Part shown: positions 8,321-16,651 of the stretch, piece by piece | How the letters are laid out: each line of letters starts with the position of its first letter | Position numbering within the stretch: position 1 is the first letter of the stretch | Source: Vibrio jasicida CAIM 1864 = LMG 25398 | GTDB lineage: Bacteria > Pseudomonadota > Gammaproteobacteria > Enterobacterales > Vibrionaceae | DNA: 64,000 bases | Direction of reading: 5' to 3' | NCBI RefSeq assembly: GCF_000400365.1 | Contig: NZ_BAOG01000036.1 | Location: 62,001 to 126,000, forward strand | Position numbers and translations under genes: made by a program | The notes under the pieces: generated by a model | The model's input: the letters and a program-made list of their open reading frames with translations, nothing else | What the model was told of the DNA's origin: nothing | Databases searched by the model: none

Positions 8321-9676
8321 ATGAAATCTTGGAACATTATCCGTCGTTATGAACACACTCCTGACCTACCTGTTTTGGCTGAAGTAGAAGTGTTAGTTAT
8401 TGGCGGAGGTCCTGCTGGTGTTGCCGCAGCTGAAACGGCAGGTCGTCTAGGTAAGAACACTTGGCTGATTGAGAAATACGGTTTTTGCGGTGGTGCTGCC
8501 GTCGCGGGCTTATCTGGCACTATCTGCGGTATGTACATGGCATCAGATGATGAAAATGCACAACCAGAACAAGTGGTATTCGGTTTTACAGAACGTTTTC
8601 GTCAAGCATTAGAAAACAAAGGTGGCGTCACTGCTCCACAGCGTTACGGTAAAACGTACACAGTGACTCACGATCCTTTGATGTGGCGTGAAGTTGCTGA
8701 TGATTTCCTAGAGCAAGCAAATGTCAAAACTCTATTCCATACGTCAGTCACTGGCGTGATCATGGAAGGCGATGCATTTAAAGGCGTGATCATCGAATCA
8801 AACGCAGGTCAAAGTATCATCTTAAGTCAACAGATCATCGACGCTTCTGGTGATGCTGCTGTGGTAGCTCGTGCGGGTATGGATTATTACTTTGGCGACA
8901 ATGGTCGTATTCAAAACCCAACCATGTTCTTCCGTTTTGGCGGTGTCGATATGGACACTTATCTCGACTACTACGGCAACGACACGATCTGCCCTACAAA
9001 AGTCACCGAAAATATTCTTGCAGCCAACCAGAGCGGTGAATACCAGTTGCCACGTCATAAGATTTGGATTTTTCCGACCACACGCGCGAATGAGCTGATG
9101 GTTAATGCGACACGCCTTGCAGGTCAAGATGGACGCATGCTGAACGTCATTGATCCTGAAGATTTCACAGAAGCCGAAGTGTTCGGTCGTCGCCAAGTTC
9201 GTGAATACGCCCGTTTCTTGAATAATTTTGTTCCTGGTTGTGAACAGGCATTCGTTGTCGACACCGGTGTAGAAGTCGGCATTCGTCAAACGCGTTCTAT
9301 TGTTGGTATCGAAACGCTAACTAATGAAGACGTTGTTAACTGTCGCAAGCGTGAAGACGGTATTTGCCGTACCCCTTGGCCTATCGAATTGCACTCCGGC
9401 GACAAACCAAAACTGCACTGGCTAATTAACGATTACTACGACATCCCATTCCACACGCTAGTGCCAGTGGTTGGTGAAAATATCATTGTTGCTGGTCGAT
9501 GCTTGAGCGCCGAACACGAAGCCCTTGCTTCTGCTCGCGTCACCGCGCAATGCTTTGAGCTTGGTCATGCAGCGGGCATTGCTGCTGCACAAGCGATTGA
9601 TACAAATACGGCGATTCGTGACCTAAATGTCGCGGAGATTCGCGCCACCATGATTAAAAATGGCTCACGCCTGTAA
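8321..9676 (+). CDS. FAD-dependent oxidoreductase (FAD_oxidored family)
   Basis: 451 residues. The dinucleotide fold VLVIGGGPAGVAAAE starts about residue 24, followed by EKYGFCGGAAVAGL, typical of the PF12831-type FAD-dependent dehydrogenases. VVVAGRCLSAEHEALASAR-like text (IIVAGRCLSAEHEA) near the C-terminus is the second FAD contact. No signal peptide; cytoplasmic. The ribosome site GTGAGG is at a usual distance. It is first of a three-gene rightward set with the enolase-superfamily enzyme (10 bases on) and a BCCT transporter. It probably oxidises a small carboxylate or amine taken up by the transporter (inference). Confidence 0.88.
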   Translation: MKSWNIIRRYEHTPDLPVLAEVEVLVIGGGPAGVAAAETAGRLGKNTWLIEKYGFCGGAAVAGLSGTICGMYMASDDENAQPEQVVFGFTERFRQALENKGGVTAPQRYGKTYTVTHDPLMWREVADDFLEQANVKTLFHTSVTGVIMEGDAFKGVIIESNAGQSIILSQQIIDASGDAAVVARAGMDYYFGDNGRIQNPTMFFRFGGVDMDTYLDYYGNDTICPTKVTENILAANQSGEYQLPRHKIWIFPTTRANELMVNATRLAGQDGRMLNVIDPEDFTEAEVFGRRQVREYARFLNNFVPGCEQAFVVDTGVEVGIRQTRSIVGIETLTNEDVVNCRKREDGICRTPWPIELHSGDKPKLHWLINDYYDIPFHTLVPVVGENIIVAGRCLSAEHEALASARVTAQCFELGHAAGIAAAQAIDTNTAIRDLNVAEIRATMIKNGSRL

Positions 9677-9686
9677 GGACAGAAAA

Positions 9687-10811
9687 ATGACCGATCTAAA
9701 AATTGAACGTGTAGAACTTTACGCTGTAGCAGACCGCGATGCAGCACCTGTACCATGGGCAGATAACCAAGAACCTTTGTTATACACCAATAACATCATC
9801 CGTCTAATTTGTAACGATGGTACAGAGGGGTTAGGCGCAACAATCAGCTATACAGAGAATGATTTTGACCGTTGCATTATCGAATCTCAACGCACCATAG
9901 TTCCAGGTTTACTGGGTAAAAATCCATTGGCAACTCAAGAGCTCTACAACTGGTTAATGGCGCGTTGTACTTGGGGTGGTCTGCCAGCTAAAGCGCCAAT
10001 TGATATCGCAGCATGGGACATCAAAGGCAAAAAAGCGGGCATGCCTCTTTACATGCTTTTAGGTGGCGCTCGAAACAAAATGTTGTCTTATGCATCGACG
10101 CCAATGTTCGACACCGTAGATGAGTACTTCCCGTACCTAGACGACTGTATTGCACACGGCTTTAAAGCAATCAAGCTTCACTGCTACTGCGTGTACGAAA
10201 AGGACGTTGCCCTTGTTGACGCAGTTCAGGCTCGTTACGGGAAAACTGGCATTCGATTCATGCTTGATACGGCAACCTTCTACACGCCAGAACAAGCAAT
10301 GGCAATGGCAAAACGTCTAGAAAGCTACCACTGGGAGTGGTTAGAAGCACCGGTTTCTGATTACGACTACAACACTTATAAACGCCTAGTTAAAAATACC
10401 GACCTTGAGATTTCTAGCCATGGTAACTGCTTGTTAACACTGCAAGAAGTGACCTATGCCTTATCACAAGAGATGTGGTCTGACATTCGCCAAGACGCGA
10501 CGGTTTGTGGTGGTATTACGCCTCTAAACAAATGCTTCCACATTGCAGAGGGCTTCTCTAAGAACCTAGAGATCCAATCAATGGGTTACACGCTAACGCA
10601 AGCCGCAAACCTGCACGTCGCTCTTGCGCATAACAACTGTAAATTCTTTGAACAATTCTACCCTTACGAAGACTTTGAGCTAGCGTCGAAAACCGTTATC
10701 CGCACCGACAAAGAAGGTTATGTCCGTGCTCCTGAAGGCAACGGCTTAGGTGTTGAAATGGATTGGGACAAAGTGAAAGAAATGTCTGTGGCATCGTACG
10801 TGTTCGAATAA
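9687..10811 (+). CDS. enolase-superfamily (mandelate racemase/muconate lactonizing) enzyme with atypical active site
   Basis: 374 residues, start set by AAGGAC upstream of 9687. Two-domain layout: an alpha/beta cap (about 1-125), then a TIM barrel. Barrel positions that can be aligned are KLH at 163-165 (where mandelate racemase has KxK), metal ligands Asp194 (FMLDTATF) and Glu220 (EWLEAPV), Asn247 at the third ligand place (SSHGNCL), Asp270 (RQDATVCGG), and Gln-Ser-Met at 297-299 where the racemase has its catalytic His. It therefore should bind Mg2+ but lacks the second Lys and the His/Asp dyad. It may be a dehydratase, epimerase or cycloisomerase of an unnamed subgroup. It is 10 bases after the FAD oxidoreductase gene. 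Confidence 0.88.
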   Translation: MTDLKIERVELYAVADRDAAPVPWADNQEPLLYTNNIIRLICNDGTEGLGATISYTENDFDRCIIESQRTIVPGLLGKNPLATQELYNWLMARCTWGGLPAKAPIDIAAWDIKGKKAGMPLYMLLGGARNKMLSYASTPMFDTVDEYFPYLDDCIAHGFKAIKLHCYCVYEKDVALVDAVQARYGKTGIRFMLDTATFYTPEQAMAMAKRLESYHWEWLEAPVSDYDYNTYKRLVKNTDLEISSHGNCLLTLQEVTYALSQEMWSDIRQDATVCGGITPLNKCFHIAEGFSKNLEIQSMGYTLTQAANLHVALAHNNCKFFEQFYPYEDFELASKTVIRTDKEGYVRAPEGNGLGVEMDWDKVKEMSVASYVFE

Positions 10812-10881
10812 ACCGCAGCTTCAAGACAAAAACAATTAATACAGAGACAGCAAAAGACTGACATCCCTCTAACCCTACACT

Positions 10882-10926
10882 GTCTGCCTTTCTAATTACT
10901 CGTATGGGAACGGGAGAAAGGCAGAC
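10882..10926 (+). repeat. long-armed hairpin between enolase-superfamily gene and transporter
   Basis: Exact 12-base arms GTCTGCCTTTCT and AGAAAGGCAGAC around a 21-base loop. No T-run follows, so it is unlikely to be a plain terminator. It may act as an RNA processing or stability element that sets the transporter's expression relative to the enzymes, or as a protein-binding site. Confidence 0.6.
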
Positions 10927-10998
10927 GCCCTGAGTGTCAGTGACAATAAACAAGGCCGTCCGAGTATTCTCATTAATAGACAATATTGGAAAGTCACA

Positions 10999-12603
10999 AT
11001 GAAATTGAATACTTCAGAAATCGACTGGAAACTTACTTTTGGCAGTTTTGGATTTGTACTGCTTCTAGGTATTCTTGCAGTGGTATACCCAGAAGCCGTA
11101 AAAAGCACCATGAGCGGCATGCTAGATTTTACCGTCATTAACTTCGGTTCTGGTTTCCTTTGGTACACACTTTTCGCAACAGGTGCCCTATTGTTCCTCG
11201 CCTTTTCTAAATATGGCGATATTCGTATGGGCGACACCAAACCTAAGTTTACGAAATTCCAACTGTTCGCAATGGCATTGTCTGCGGGCATGGGCGCAAG
11301 CACCATGTACTGGGGCTTTATTGAAGCGGTATACTACTTCATGGACCCTCAGTTCGGTATTACAGATAAAGCCATGGCAATGGAATACGCTACGGCTTAC
11401 AACATGTTCCACTGGGGCGCTGCAGGCTGGTTTATCTACCTCATTGTAGCCATCCCATTCGCCGTCGTATTCTACCTAAAGAAAAGCCGACGCATGAGCC
11501 TAAGTGGTGTTATCAACTCACTTTTTAATGATCGCCTTCCAGTTTGGGCTCAGAAGTTTATTGACCTACTGTTCATCATCACCACGCTTGCCGCAACCGC
11601 ATTAACATTAGGTTTGGGCATCCCGATGATTTCCTCTAACCTAGCGAGCTTAACAGGCATTCCAGACAATTTAATGTTGGGTATTGGCGTTATCCTTGGA
11701 TTGTCAGTGATCTTCTCTCTCAGCTCTTACATCGGCATTGAGAAAGGCATGGCCCGCCTATCTAGTGCAACCATTTATATCTGTGCAGCGTTTGTTGGTA
11801 TCATCTTCATCATCGGGCCATCAGCTCTGATCATGAACAACTTAACCAATGGCATTGGTATCATGTTGACTGAATACATCCGCATGAGCACCAACACAGA
11901 TCCATATGGCACAACGTTGTTCCCTCAATACTGGACGGTATTTTTCCTAGCGAACTGGATTTCTTACTCACCGGGTGTAGGTGTCTTCATCACTAAGATC
12001 ATCCAAGGTCAGAAGCTAAAAGACGTGGTTCTAATCCTAGTGATTGGCGGCACAATGGGCTCTGCGGTTATCTTCGGTGTATGTGGCACCTTCTCAATGG
12101 ATCTTGTAAACAACGGCGTCGTTGATGGTGTCAAACTGATTGGAGAAGGTCAGCCAACTGAGTTGGTGAAGCAAGTATTTGACTCAACATCTATTCCAAT
12201 GTTGCTAACTGCTATCTACCTAGTCACGATGATTCTGTTTACAGTAACAACACTAGATGGCACCTCGTATTCACTAGCAGGCATCGCAACTAAACAGCTA
12301 GATGAAGAAGCAAACGTAAACCCAATGTTTCGTCTGTTCTGGTGCTTATTGCTAACAGCACTACCAATCATCTTCTTACTGATTAATGCTGACTTGAATA
12401 TCCTTAAAGCGTTCCCTGTACTGATCATCGTATTGATCGTGCCAGTGTTCTTCATCGCGGCGGTTAAAACACTCCAATACCTTAAGCAAAACTACGAACA
12501 AATTATGGAGCATCAACGCAAACAAGATGAAATCCTTGCCAAGGAAGTACAACAAGAACAAACCGAGGTTACCAACCAGCAACCTGCTCCACAGGCTAGT
12601 TAG
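10999..12603 (+). CDS. BCCT-family transporter with altered aromatic box
   Basis: 534 residues, about 12 membrane helices, no large N-terminal extension. BCCT proteins import or exchange betaine, choline or carnitine. Family landmarks are the glycine segment GMGAS (97-101; GMGIG in BetP), the helix-4 HWGAAGWFIY (138-147, keeping both Trp and the Tyr) and the helix-8 signature, which reads WTVFFLANWISYSP (312-325). BetP has FYWAWWISW there, so several box tryptophans are Leu, Asn or Tyr. A charged Gln-rich tail closes the protein. It is 187 bases after the enolase-superfamily gene and probably supplies the substrate for that pathway. Confidence 0.93.
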   Translation: MKLNTSEIDWKLTFGSFGFVLLLGILAVVYPEAVKSTMSGMLDFTVINFGSGFLWYTLFATGALLFLAFSKYGDIRMGDTKPKFTKFQLFAMALSAGMGASTMYWGFIEAVYYFMDPQFGITDKAMAMEYATAYNMFHWGAAGWFIYLIVAIPFAVVFYLKKSRRMSLSGVINSLFNDRLPVWAQKFIDLLFIITTLAATALTLGLGIPMISSNLASLTGIPDNLMLGIGVILGLSVIFSLSSYIGIEKGMARLSSATIYICAAFVGIIFIIGPSALIMNNLTNGIGIMLTEYIRMSTNTDPYGTTLFPQYWTVFFLANWISYSPGVGVFITKIIQGQKLKDVVLILVIGGTMGSAVIFGVCGTFSMDLVNNGVVDGVKLIGEGQPTELVKQVFDSTSIPMLLTAIYLVTMILFTVTTLDGTSYSLAGIATKQLDEEANVNPMFRLFWCLLLTALPIIFLLINADLNILKAFPVLIIVLIVPVFFIAAVKTLQYLKQNYEQIMEHQRKQDEILAKEVQQEQTEVTNQQPAPQAS

Positions 12604-12619
12604 TCACCTTTAGGCAATT

Positions 12620-12653
12620 AAAAAAGCTCCGAGTAATCTCGGAGCTTTTTTGT
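12620..12653 (+). terminator. terminator after BCCT gene
   Basis: Hairpin AAAGCTCCGAG / CTCGGAGCTTT followed by a T-run, closing the module. Confidence 0.85.
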
Positions 12654-12704
12654 TTTGACTGACCCATCCTGAAATGTGTCTTCACATTGTGTGACGAATT
12701 ACAA

Positions 12705-13940
12705 CTACTTCACCCAGATCCTTGCAGCTTTATCATTGTAGTGACTTGAAGAATGCCAGATTCGTGTCCATCGGTAACAACCATAGTAATGGTGTTTACC
12801 GCGTTTTTTACCCAACTTGATTTTGTAGCCACGAGTTAGACGTGGAGATATTGTCATCGCGGAAAACATGTAGATGTAATTATCACTCAAGTCGTATACC
12901 GCTTTCTTTGGTGCAACGCATAAACGCTTACCTGTAAAGTCATCATTTTCGTAAAAACAGGCAAGATTATCATCAGGTTCAATCAATATCATAGATGTCT
13001 TATCATTCAGATACTTAACAAACCTTTCATCCTTGTAATAAGTCCTATATTTAGTTTTTCGACCAAATTCATAGTCAGAAACTAAAGTCACACGATACCC
13101 ATTACGAATAGTGAAAGATGACGTGATGTCGTTAAAGTCAGCAGGAAGTTTCAAAGGTTTGTTTATATCTTTGGTGGAGTAGCAAAGACTTCGCCCTTTA
13201 TAGTGTGCATGCTCGTAAAGACACAAGGCTGTCTCACCTACCCCATCATCAACTTGATACGAAGGAGAACAATCACTTACAAGAGTCGGATTACCAATTG
13301 AAAAACCACCCACAGCACAAGCTTTAATAGAGCTTGTTTCGTTAGTAACAGCTTTGCCTATCAATGTTTGTTCATCGACAAAATAACTAATCGTATTGTC
13401 CAGTACGCGTTCATTTTGATCCAAGTGCTCTTGGTAAATGAACGAAAACACTCCCGCCCCATCAATAGACTGAGAGTAGGACTCTGGTTGTACACCCACC
13501 ATAAGGTTATCACTGTCAACAAAATCGATTTCAATACCGCCTGTATTCTCAATGATCTGTCTAGTACTTACAGGACTGCTCACATACTCAGAACACTGAA
13601 CCTTCAAGTTGTTATCAATACAAAATCGTACTTTATTGGTTTCAATAGTGTTACTGGTTAAGTAAACTTTGCTACTCAGTTTGACACCATTCTCAGCTTG
13701 CCAGTAGATATCTTGAGAGTTCCCTTGTTTATCAAAGTTCGTCGCCAACTCACCATCAACATAGGAAAAAAGTACATACTGCCCAGATGTACCCATGCTT
13801 TGTCGCGTTATAGAGAAGCTTTCGGAGACTATTTCTAGATTACCTAAATTGTCTAGCGCTGATGCTGACGTTCCGGATAGTGCTTTCTGGGGTATTGAAC
13901 CCACTAATATATAAAACAAAATAAATGAAAACTTTTTCAT
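12705..13940 (-). CDS. secreted protein with beta/gamma-crystallin-like motifs
   Basis: 411 residues with a signal peptide (MKKFSFILFYILVGSIPQKALSG). The N-terminal half is beta-rich and unrecognised, with paired Cys (RFCIDNNLKVQCSE). The C-terminal half carries two segments of the crystallin / peptidase-inhibitor I36 type: CLYEHAHYKGRSLCY (about 240) and CFYENDDFTGKRLCV (about 325), each the Y/F-x-G-x strand with flanking cysteines. Such domains bind Ca2+ or are structural. A basic, Trp/Tyr-rich tail follows. A+T is visibly higher than in flanking genes. The N-terminal layout recalls the next protein. Confidence 0.78.
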   Translation of the reverse strand: MKKFSFILFYILVGSIPQKALSGTSASALDNLGNLEIVSESFSITRQSMGTSGQYVLFSYVDGELATNFDKQGNSQDIYWQAENGVKLSSKVYLTSNTIETNKVRFCIDNNLKVQCSEYVSSPVSTRQIIENTGGIEIDFVDSDNLMVGVQPESYSQSIDGAGVFSFIYQEHLDQNERVLDNTISYFVDEQTLIGKAVTNETSSIKACAVGGFSIGNPTLVSDCSPSYQVDDGVGETALCLYEHAHYKGRSLCYSTKDINKPLKLPADFNDITSSFTIRNGYRVTLVSDYEFGRKTKYRTYYKDERFVKYLNDKTSMILIEPDDNLACFYENDDFTGKRLCVAPKKAVYDLSDNYIYMFSAMTISPRLTRGYKIKLGKKRGKHHYYGCYRWTRIWHSSSHYNDKAARIWVK

Positions 13941-14167
13941 AATACCTTTCCGTTTGTTCGTTACCTTATTTCATTAAGTAATAGGTTTTTAAATCTTCTG
14001 ATGAGTTATAATTAAGAAGCTCAGTTTCCTATGTTAAATGAAACAGATTAAAATTGGTTAGCAAGAGTTTAAAAAGTAAAAAATCTCGCTAACCAACACT
14101 TATTAAATAGAACAAACTATTGCTAGCATTTCTTGTAAAAATAAAGCAATAGTGCTAACAATAAATA

Positions 14168-15355
14168 TTAATCCGTATTTTTCTTACAGATATAATATCC
14201 TTTATAGAAAGAGCGAGGTGCTTTTTGAACGGAAAGATCATCACTTAGCATAGTGACTTCTCCCCACCCACCAGTGACAGCGAAACCGGATTCGATGTGA
14301 TTGCTTGACCAGTACCCTGTTTCTCCAGGCCAAGTCGCATCAATCTCATCCATATCTTCATTGACAAGGGTTTGCATATCGGCCGCAGAAAGTGCACTTA
14401 TCTTGCCACCTAGTGCTTTACAATATGAATTTAGAAGATGCTCATCTCCTTCAAAAGACGGGGCTGCTGTGTAAGTTTTTTTCGCAGTTTTATCTGCATT
14501 CCAAACATCCTCTTCATGTTTGAACGATGTCGAAGGGAAAAGAACATCAAACTGTTGTTTAGTAGGTGGACGGCAGTACGGATCACAATCAGATTCAGCA
14601 ACAATCCTCGTAGTACACGCATTCCAAGTTGTGTTACCTACATCAAAGTAAACATCCTCACATATCTCTACCACATTTACTGGAGCCAAATTAAGGCTCT
14701 TCAATTCGTAATATGCTTGAACGTCTACCTTTTTCCCACTTAGAGCCGGAGTATTGGTGCCCTCACTTACCTGAGTTGCTATAACTTTTTTATCAACTTT
14801 ATCTTGTATCAGACTCAACCATAAGCCAATACCAACTTTTGAACCTTCTTCGTCATCCCCAGTAGGTCCGATATATGAAAAATCCACGGTAATGCCGATA
14901 TCGCTATCTGCATTTAGTACAACATTATCTTGAACTGTTTGACTCACAGACCACCAGTCTCGATAATCAATAAAATCATTAGCAGTTCTTAACCGATCAG
15001 GAGAGTTCACATAAACGGAAGCAGAACACGATGAGTCTAAACATAGAGAAATGCTTCTCCCAGCATCAACTTGTTTCGGTGTATACAAGATACCATTCAT
15101 CAATCGTTCGTTACTTGTAGCGTCAATCCAATAGTAATTGTTCCTCTCCCCCGTTGCAGAATAAAGGTTCAATCCCATGCTTCCATTAACGCTTCCCGTA
15201 ATACTTTGCCCAACGTTAACAACTCCACTTTGATGCAAAGTCGGTATTTCAATTTTTTCAACTGACGCATTACTTTTCAGTGGTAAAAAAGAAGCTAAGA
15301 ATAAAACTGGGACACTATACTTATGTTTGAATTTTTCTCTAAATAACAAATGCAT
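14168..15355 (-). CDS. secreted protein of unknown function with invasin-like C-terminal segment
   Basis: 395 residues with a signal peptide about residues 1-30. The first 110 residues contain YYWIDATSN and SLCLDSSCSASVYVNS, in the same order as YWQAENG and FCIDNNLKVQCSEYVSS of the neighbour at 12705. Two Cys-rich stretches follow (EICEDVYF; CDPYCRPPT). The C-terminus has YCKALGGKISALSAADMQTL, GYWSSNHI and YICKK, which resembles the lectin-like terminal module of large bacterial Ig-repeat adhesins. There are no membrane anchors, so it is probably released or outer-surface bound. No named family assigned. Confidence 0.72.
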   Translation of the reverse strand: MHLLFREKFKHKYSVPVLFLASFLPLKSNASVEKIEIPTLHQSGVVNVGQSITGSVNGSMGLNLYSATGERNNYYWIDATSNERLMNGILYTPKQVDAGRSISLCLDSSCSASVYVNSPDRLRTANDFIDYRDWWSVSQTVQDNVVLNADSDIGITVDFSYIGPTGDDEEGSKVGIGLWLSLIQDKVDKKVIATQVSEGTNTPALSGKKVDVQAYYELKSLNLAPVNVVEICEDVYFDVGNTTWNACTTRIVAESDCDPYCRPPTKQQFDVLFPSTSFKHEEDVWNADKTAKKTYTAAPSFEGDEHLLNSYCKALGGKISALSAADMQTLVNEDMDEIDATWPGETGYWSSNHIESGFAVTGGWGEVTMLSDDLSVQKAPRSFYKGYYICKKNTD

Positions 15356-15582
15356 TTACTAAATCTCATGTAACCAATGGAAATAGGAAATATTCATCAT
15401 TACTTTATAATTTAAAAGTTCCCACCTCATAATTCTTCTTATACTATTTGATAAGAGAGCTAATTATTTTTAATTTTATGTCATTCATTCACACAATAGC
15501 TTGTCATAAATTACATATAAATGGACGAAAATCTCAGTACCATTTTTACTAATTGCATTAAATACTTTCTGATCACAATCCC

Positions 15583-15834
15583 ATGCAGCCTAATAACGTA
15601 AATGCGCTTCCCTCTTCAAGTGATCTTACATCAAGCTCAACTTGCCAATTGATCAACGAACTAAGAAGTAAAAGAAATAGAATTAATATGAGCCAAGAAG
15701 ACTTAGCGTCATTTTGTGATACATCAGCGAGCCATATCAGCAAGATCGAAAACCTTAGAGTTGTTCCTAGACTAGATACGTTTTTAAGAATGTGTTTAGC
15801 CTTAAACGTAGAAGTCACCATACTAACAAGGTAA
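15583..15834 (+). CDS. small XRE-family HTH regulator
   Basis: 83 residues. Residues 24-80 form a Cro/CI-type HTH: INELRSKRNRINMSQEDLA, then SASHISKIENLRVVPRLDTF. The first 22 residues are Ser/Asn-rich. No clear ribosome site precedes the ATG at 15583, so the true start may be internal. It is an orphan, with no toxin partner next to it. It lies between the divergent secreted-protein gene and the two-component operon and could control either. Confidence 0.65.
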   Translation: MQPNNVNALPSSSDLTSSSTCQLINELRSKRNRINMSQEDLASFCDTSASHISKIENLRVVPRLDTFLRMCLALNVEVTILTR

Positions 15835-15937
15835 AAAACTTTTAGGATAACAAGTCATCAATGCAAATGCGTTTATTGAAATCCCTGACAAATTTGTTTA
15901 AGTTTCAGGGATAATTCCTACAAGATGCATCACTGCT

Positions 15938-16651
15938 ATGAACGTAATAGACACTAAGCAATCCCTTATCATCGTGGAAGATGACCCTAAATTGCAGGCT
16001 ATGCTGAGCGAATACTTTGCAGAGCAGGGCTTTGACGTCAGTTGTTTCGACAATGGGACCGATGCACCCGAGGCAATTCTTGAAAGCCAGCCAGATCTCG
16101 TTCTTTTAGATTTGATGCTGCCGGGGCAAGATGGATTGAGTGTTTGCCGCCAGATCCGCGAATGCTATAAAGGCAAAGTGCTGATGCTTACCGCAAGTGA
16201 TGATGATTTTGACCATGTTGCTGCGCTTGAAATTGGTGCCGATGATTTCGTAACTAAGCCGATTAAACCGCGTGTTCTGCTTGCTCGTATTCGTATGTTG
16301 TTACGCCGCAAGGAAACCACAGCTTCAGACTCCGATACCTGCCTTGAAATCGGTGTGTTATGCCTAAACCGATTACGCAAAGCTTGTAATCTAAATCATG
16401 AGCCGATTGCACTCACCGATGGTGAATTCGATTTACTTTGGGTACTCGCTAGCCATCCTGAACAAACCCTTTCTCGCGAGTGGCTTACCAAAACGTTGCG
16501 TGGAATCGAATACGATGGCACTGACCGTACGATTGACAACCGAATTGTAACGTTAAGGAAAAAGCTTAGCGATAGCACAACTCCCCCACAAAAAATCATT
16601 ACTGTCCGTGGTAAAGGCTATCTCTTTATGCCTGATGCTTGGAACGTGTAA
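15938..16651 (+). CDS. OmpR-family response regulator, RstA-like
   Basis: 237 residues. The receiver domain (about 10-125) has the acidic pair VEDD, phospho-acceptor Asp in LVLLDLMLPGQDG, Thr in LTASDD and Lys in FVTKPIKP. A winged-helix DNA-binding domain follows, with DGEFDLLWVLASHPEQTLSR and the RTIDNRIVTLRKKL recognition helix. It overlaps the kinase gene by one base (TAATG). Length and order match RstA/RstB. The signal and targets are unknown; dgkA-eptA lie about 2 kb downstream. Confidence 0.93.
   Translation: MNVIDTKQSLIIVEDDPKLQAMLSEYFAEQGFDVSCFDNGTDAPEAILESQPDLVLLDLMLPGQDGLSVCRQIRECYKGKVLMLTASDDDFDHVAALEIGADDFVTKPIKPRVLLARIRMLLRRKETTASDSDTCLEIGVLCLNRLRKACNLNHEPIALTDGEFDLLWVLASHPEQTLSREWLTKTLRGIEYDGTDRTIDNRIVTLRKKLSDSTTPPQKIITVRGKGYLFMPDAWNV

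Noticed and set aside
8822-9289. 155-codon minus-strand frame inside the FAD oxidoreductase gene
   Set aside because: Antisense shadow of a well-supported enzyme; no ribosome site.
10896-11306. 136-codon minus-strand frame before and inside the BCCT gene
   Set aside because: Mostly antisense to the transporter, no recognisable domain.
12705-15834. Contact-dependent toxin or type VI effector-immunity pair
   Set aside because: Both large proteins have ordinary signal peptides and no PAAR, Rhs, VgrG or toxin motif, and the small neighbour is a DNA-binding protein rather than an immunity protein.
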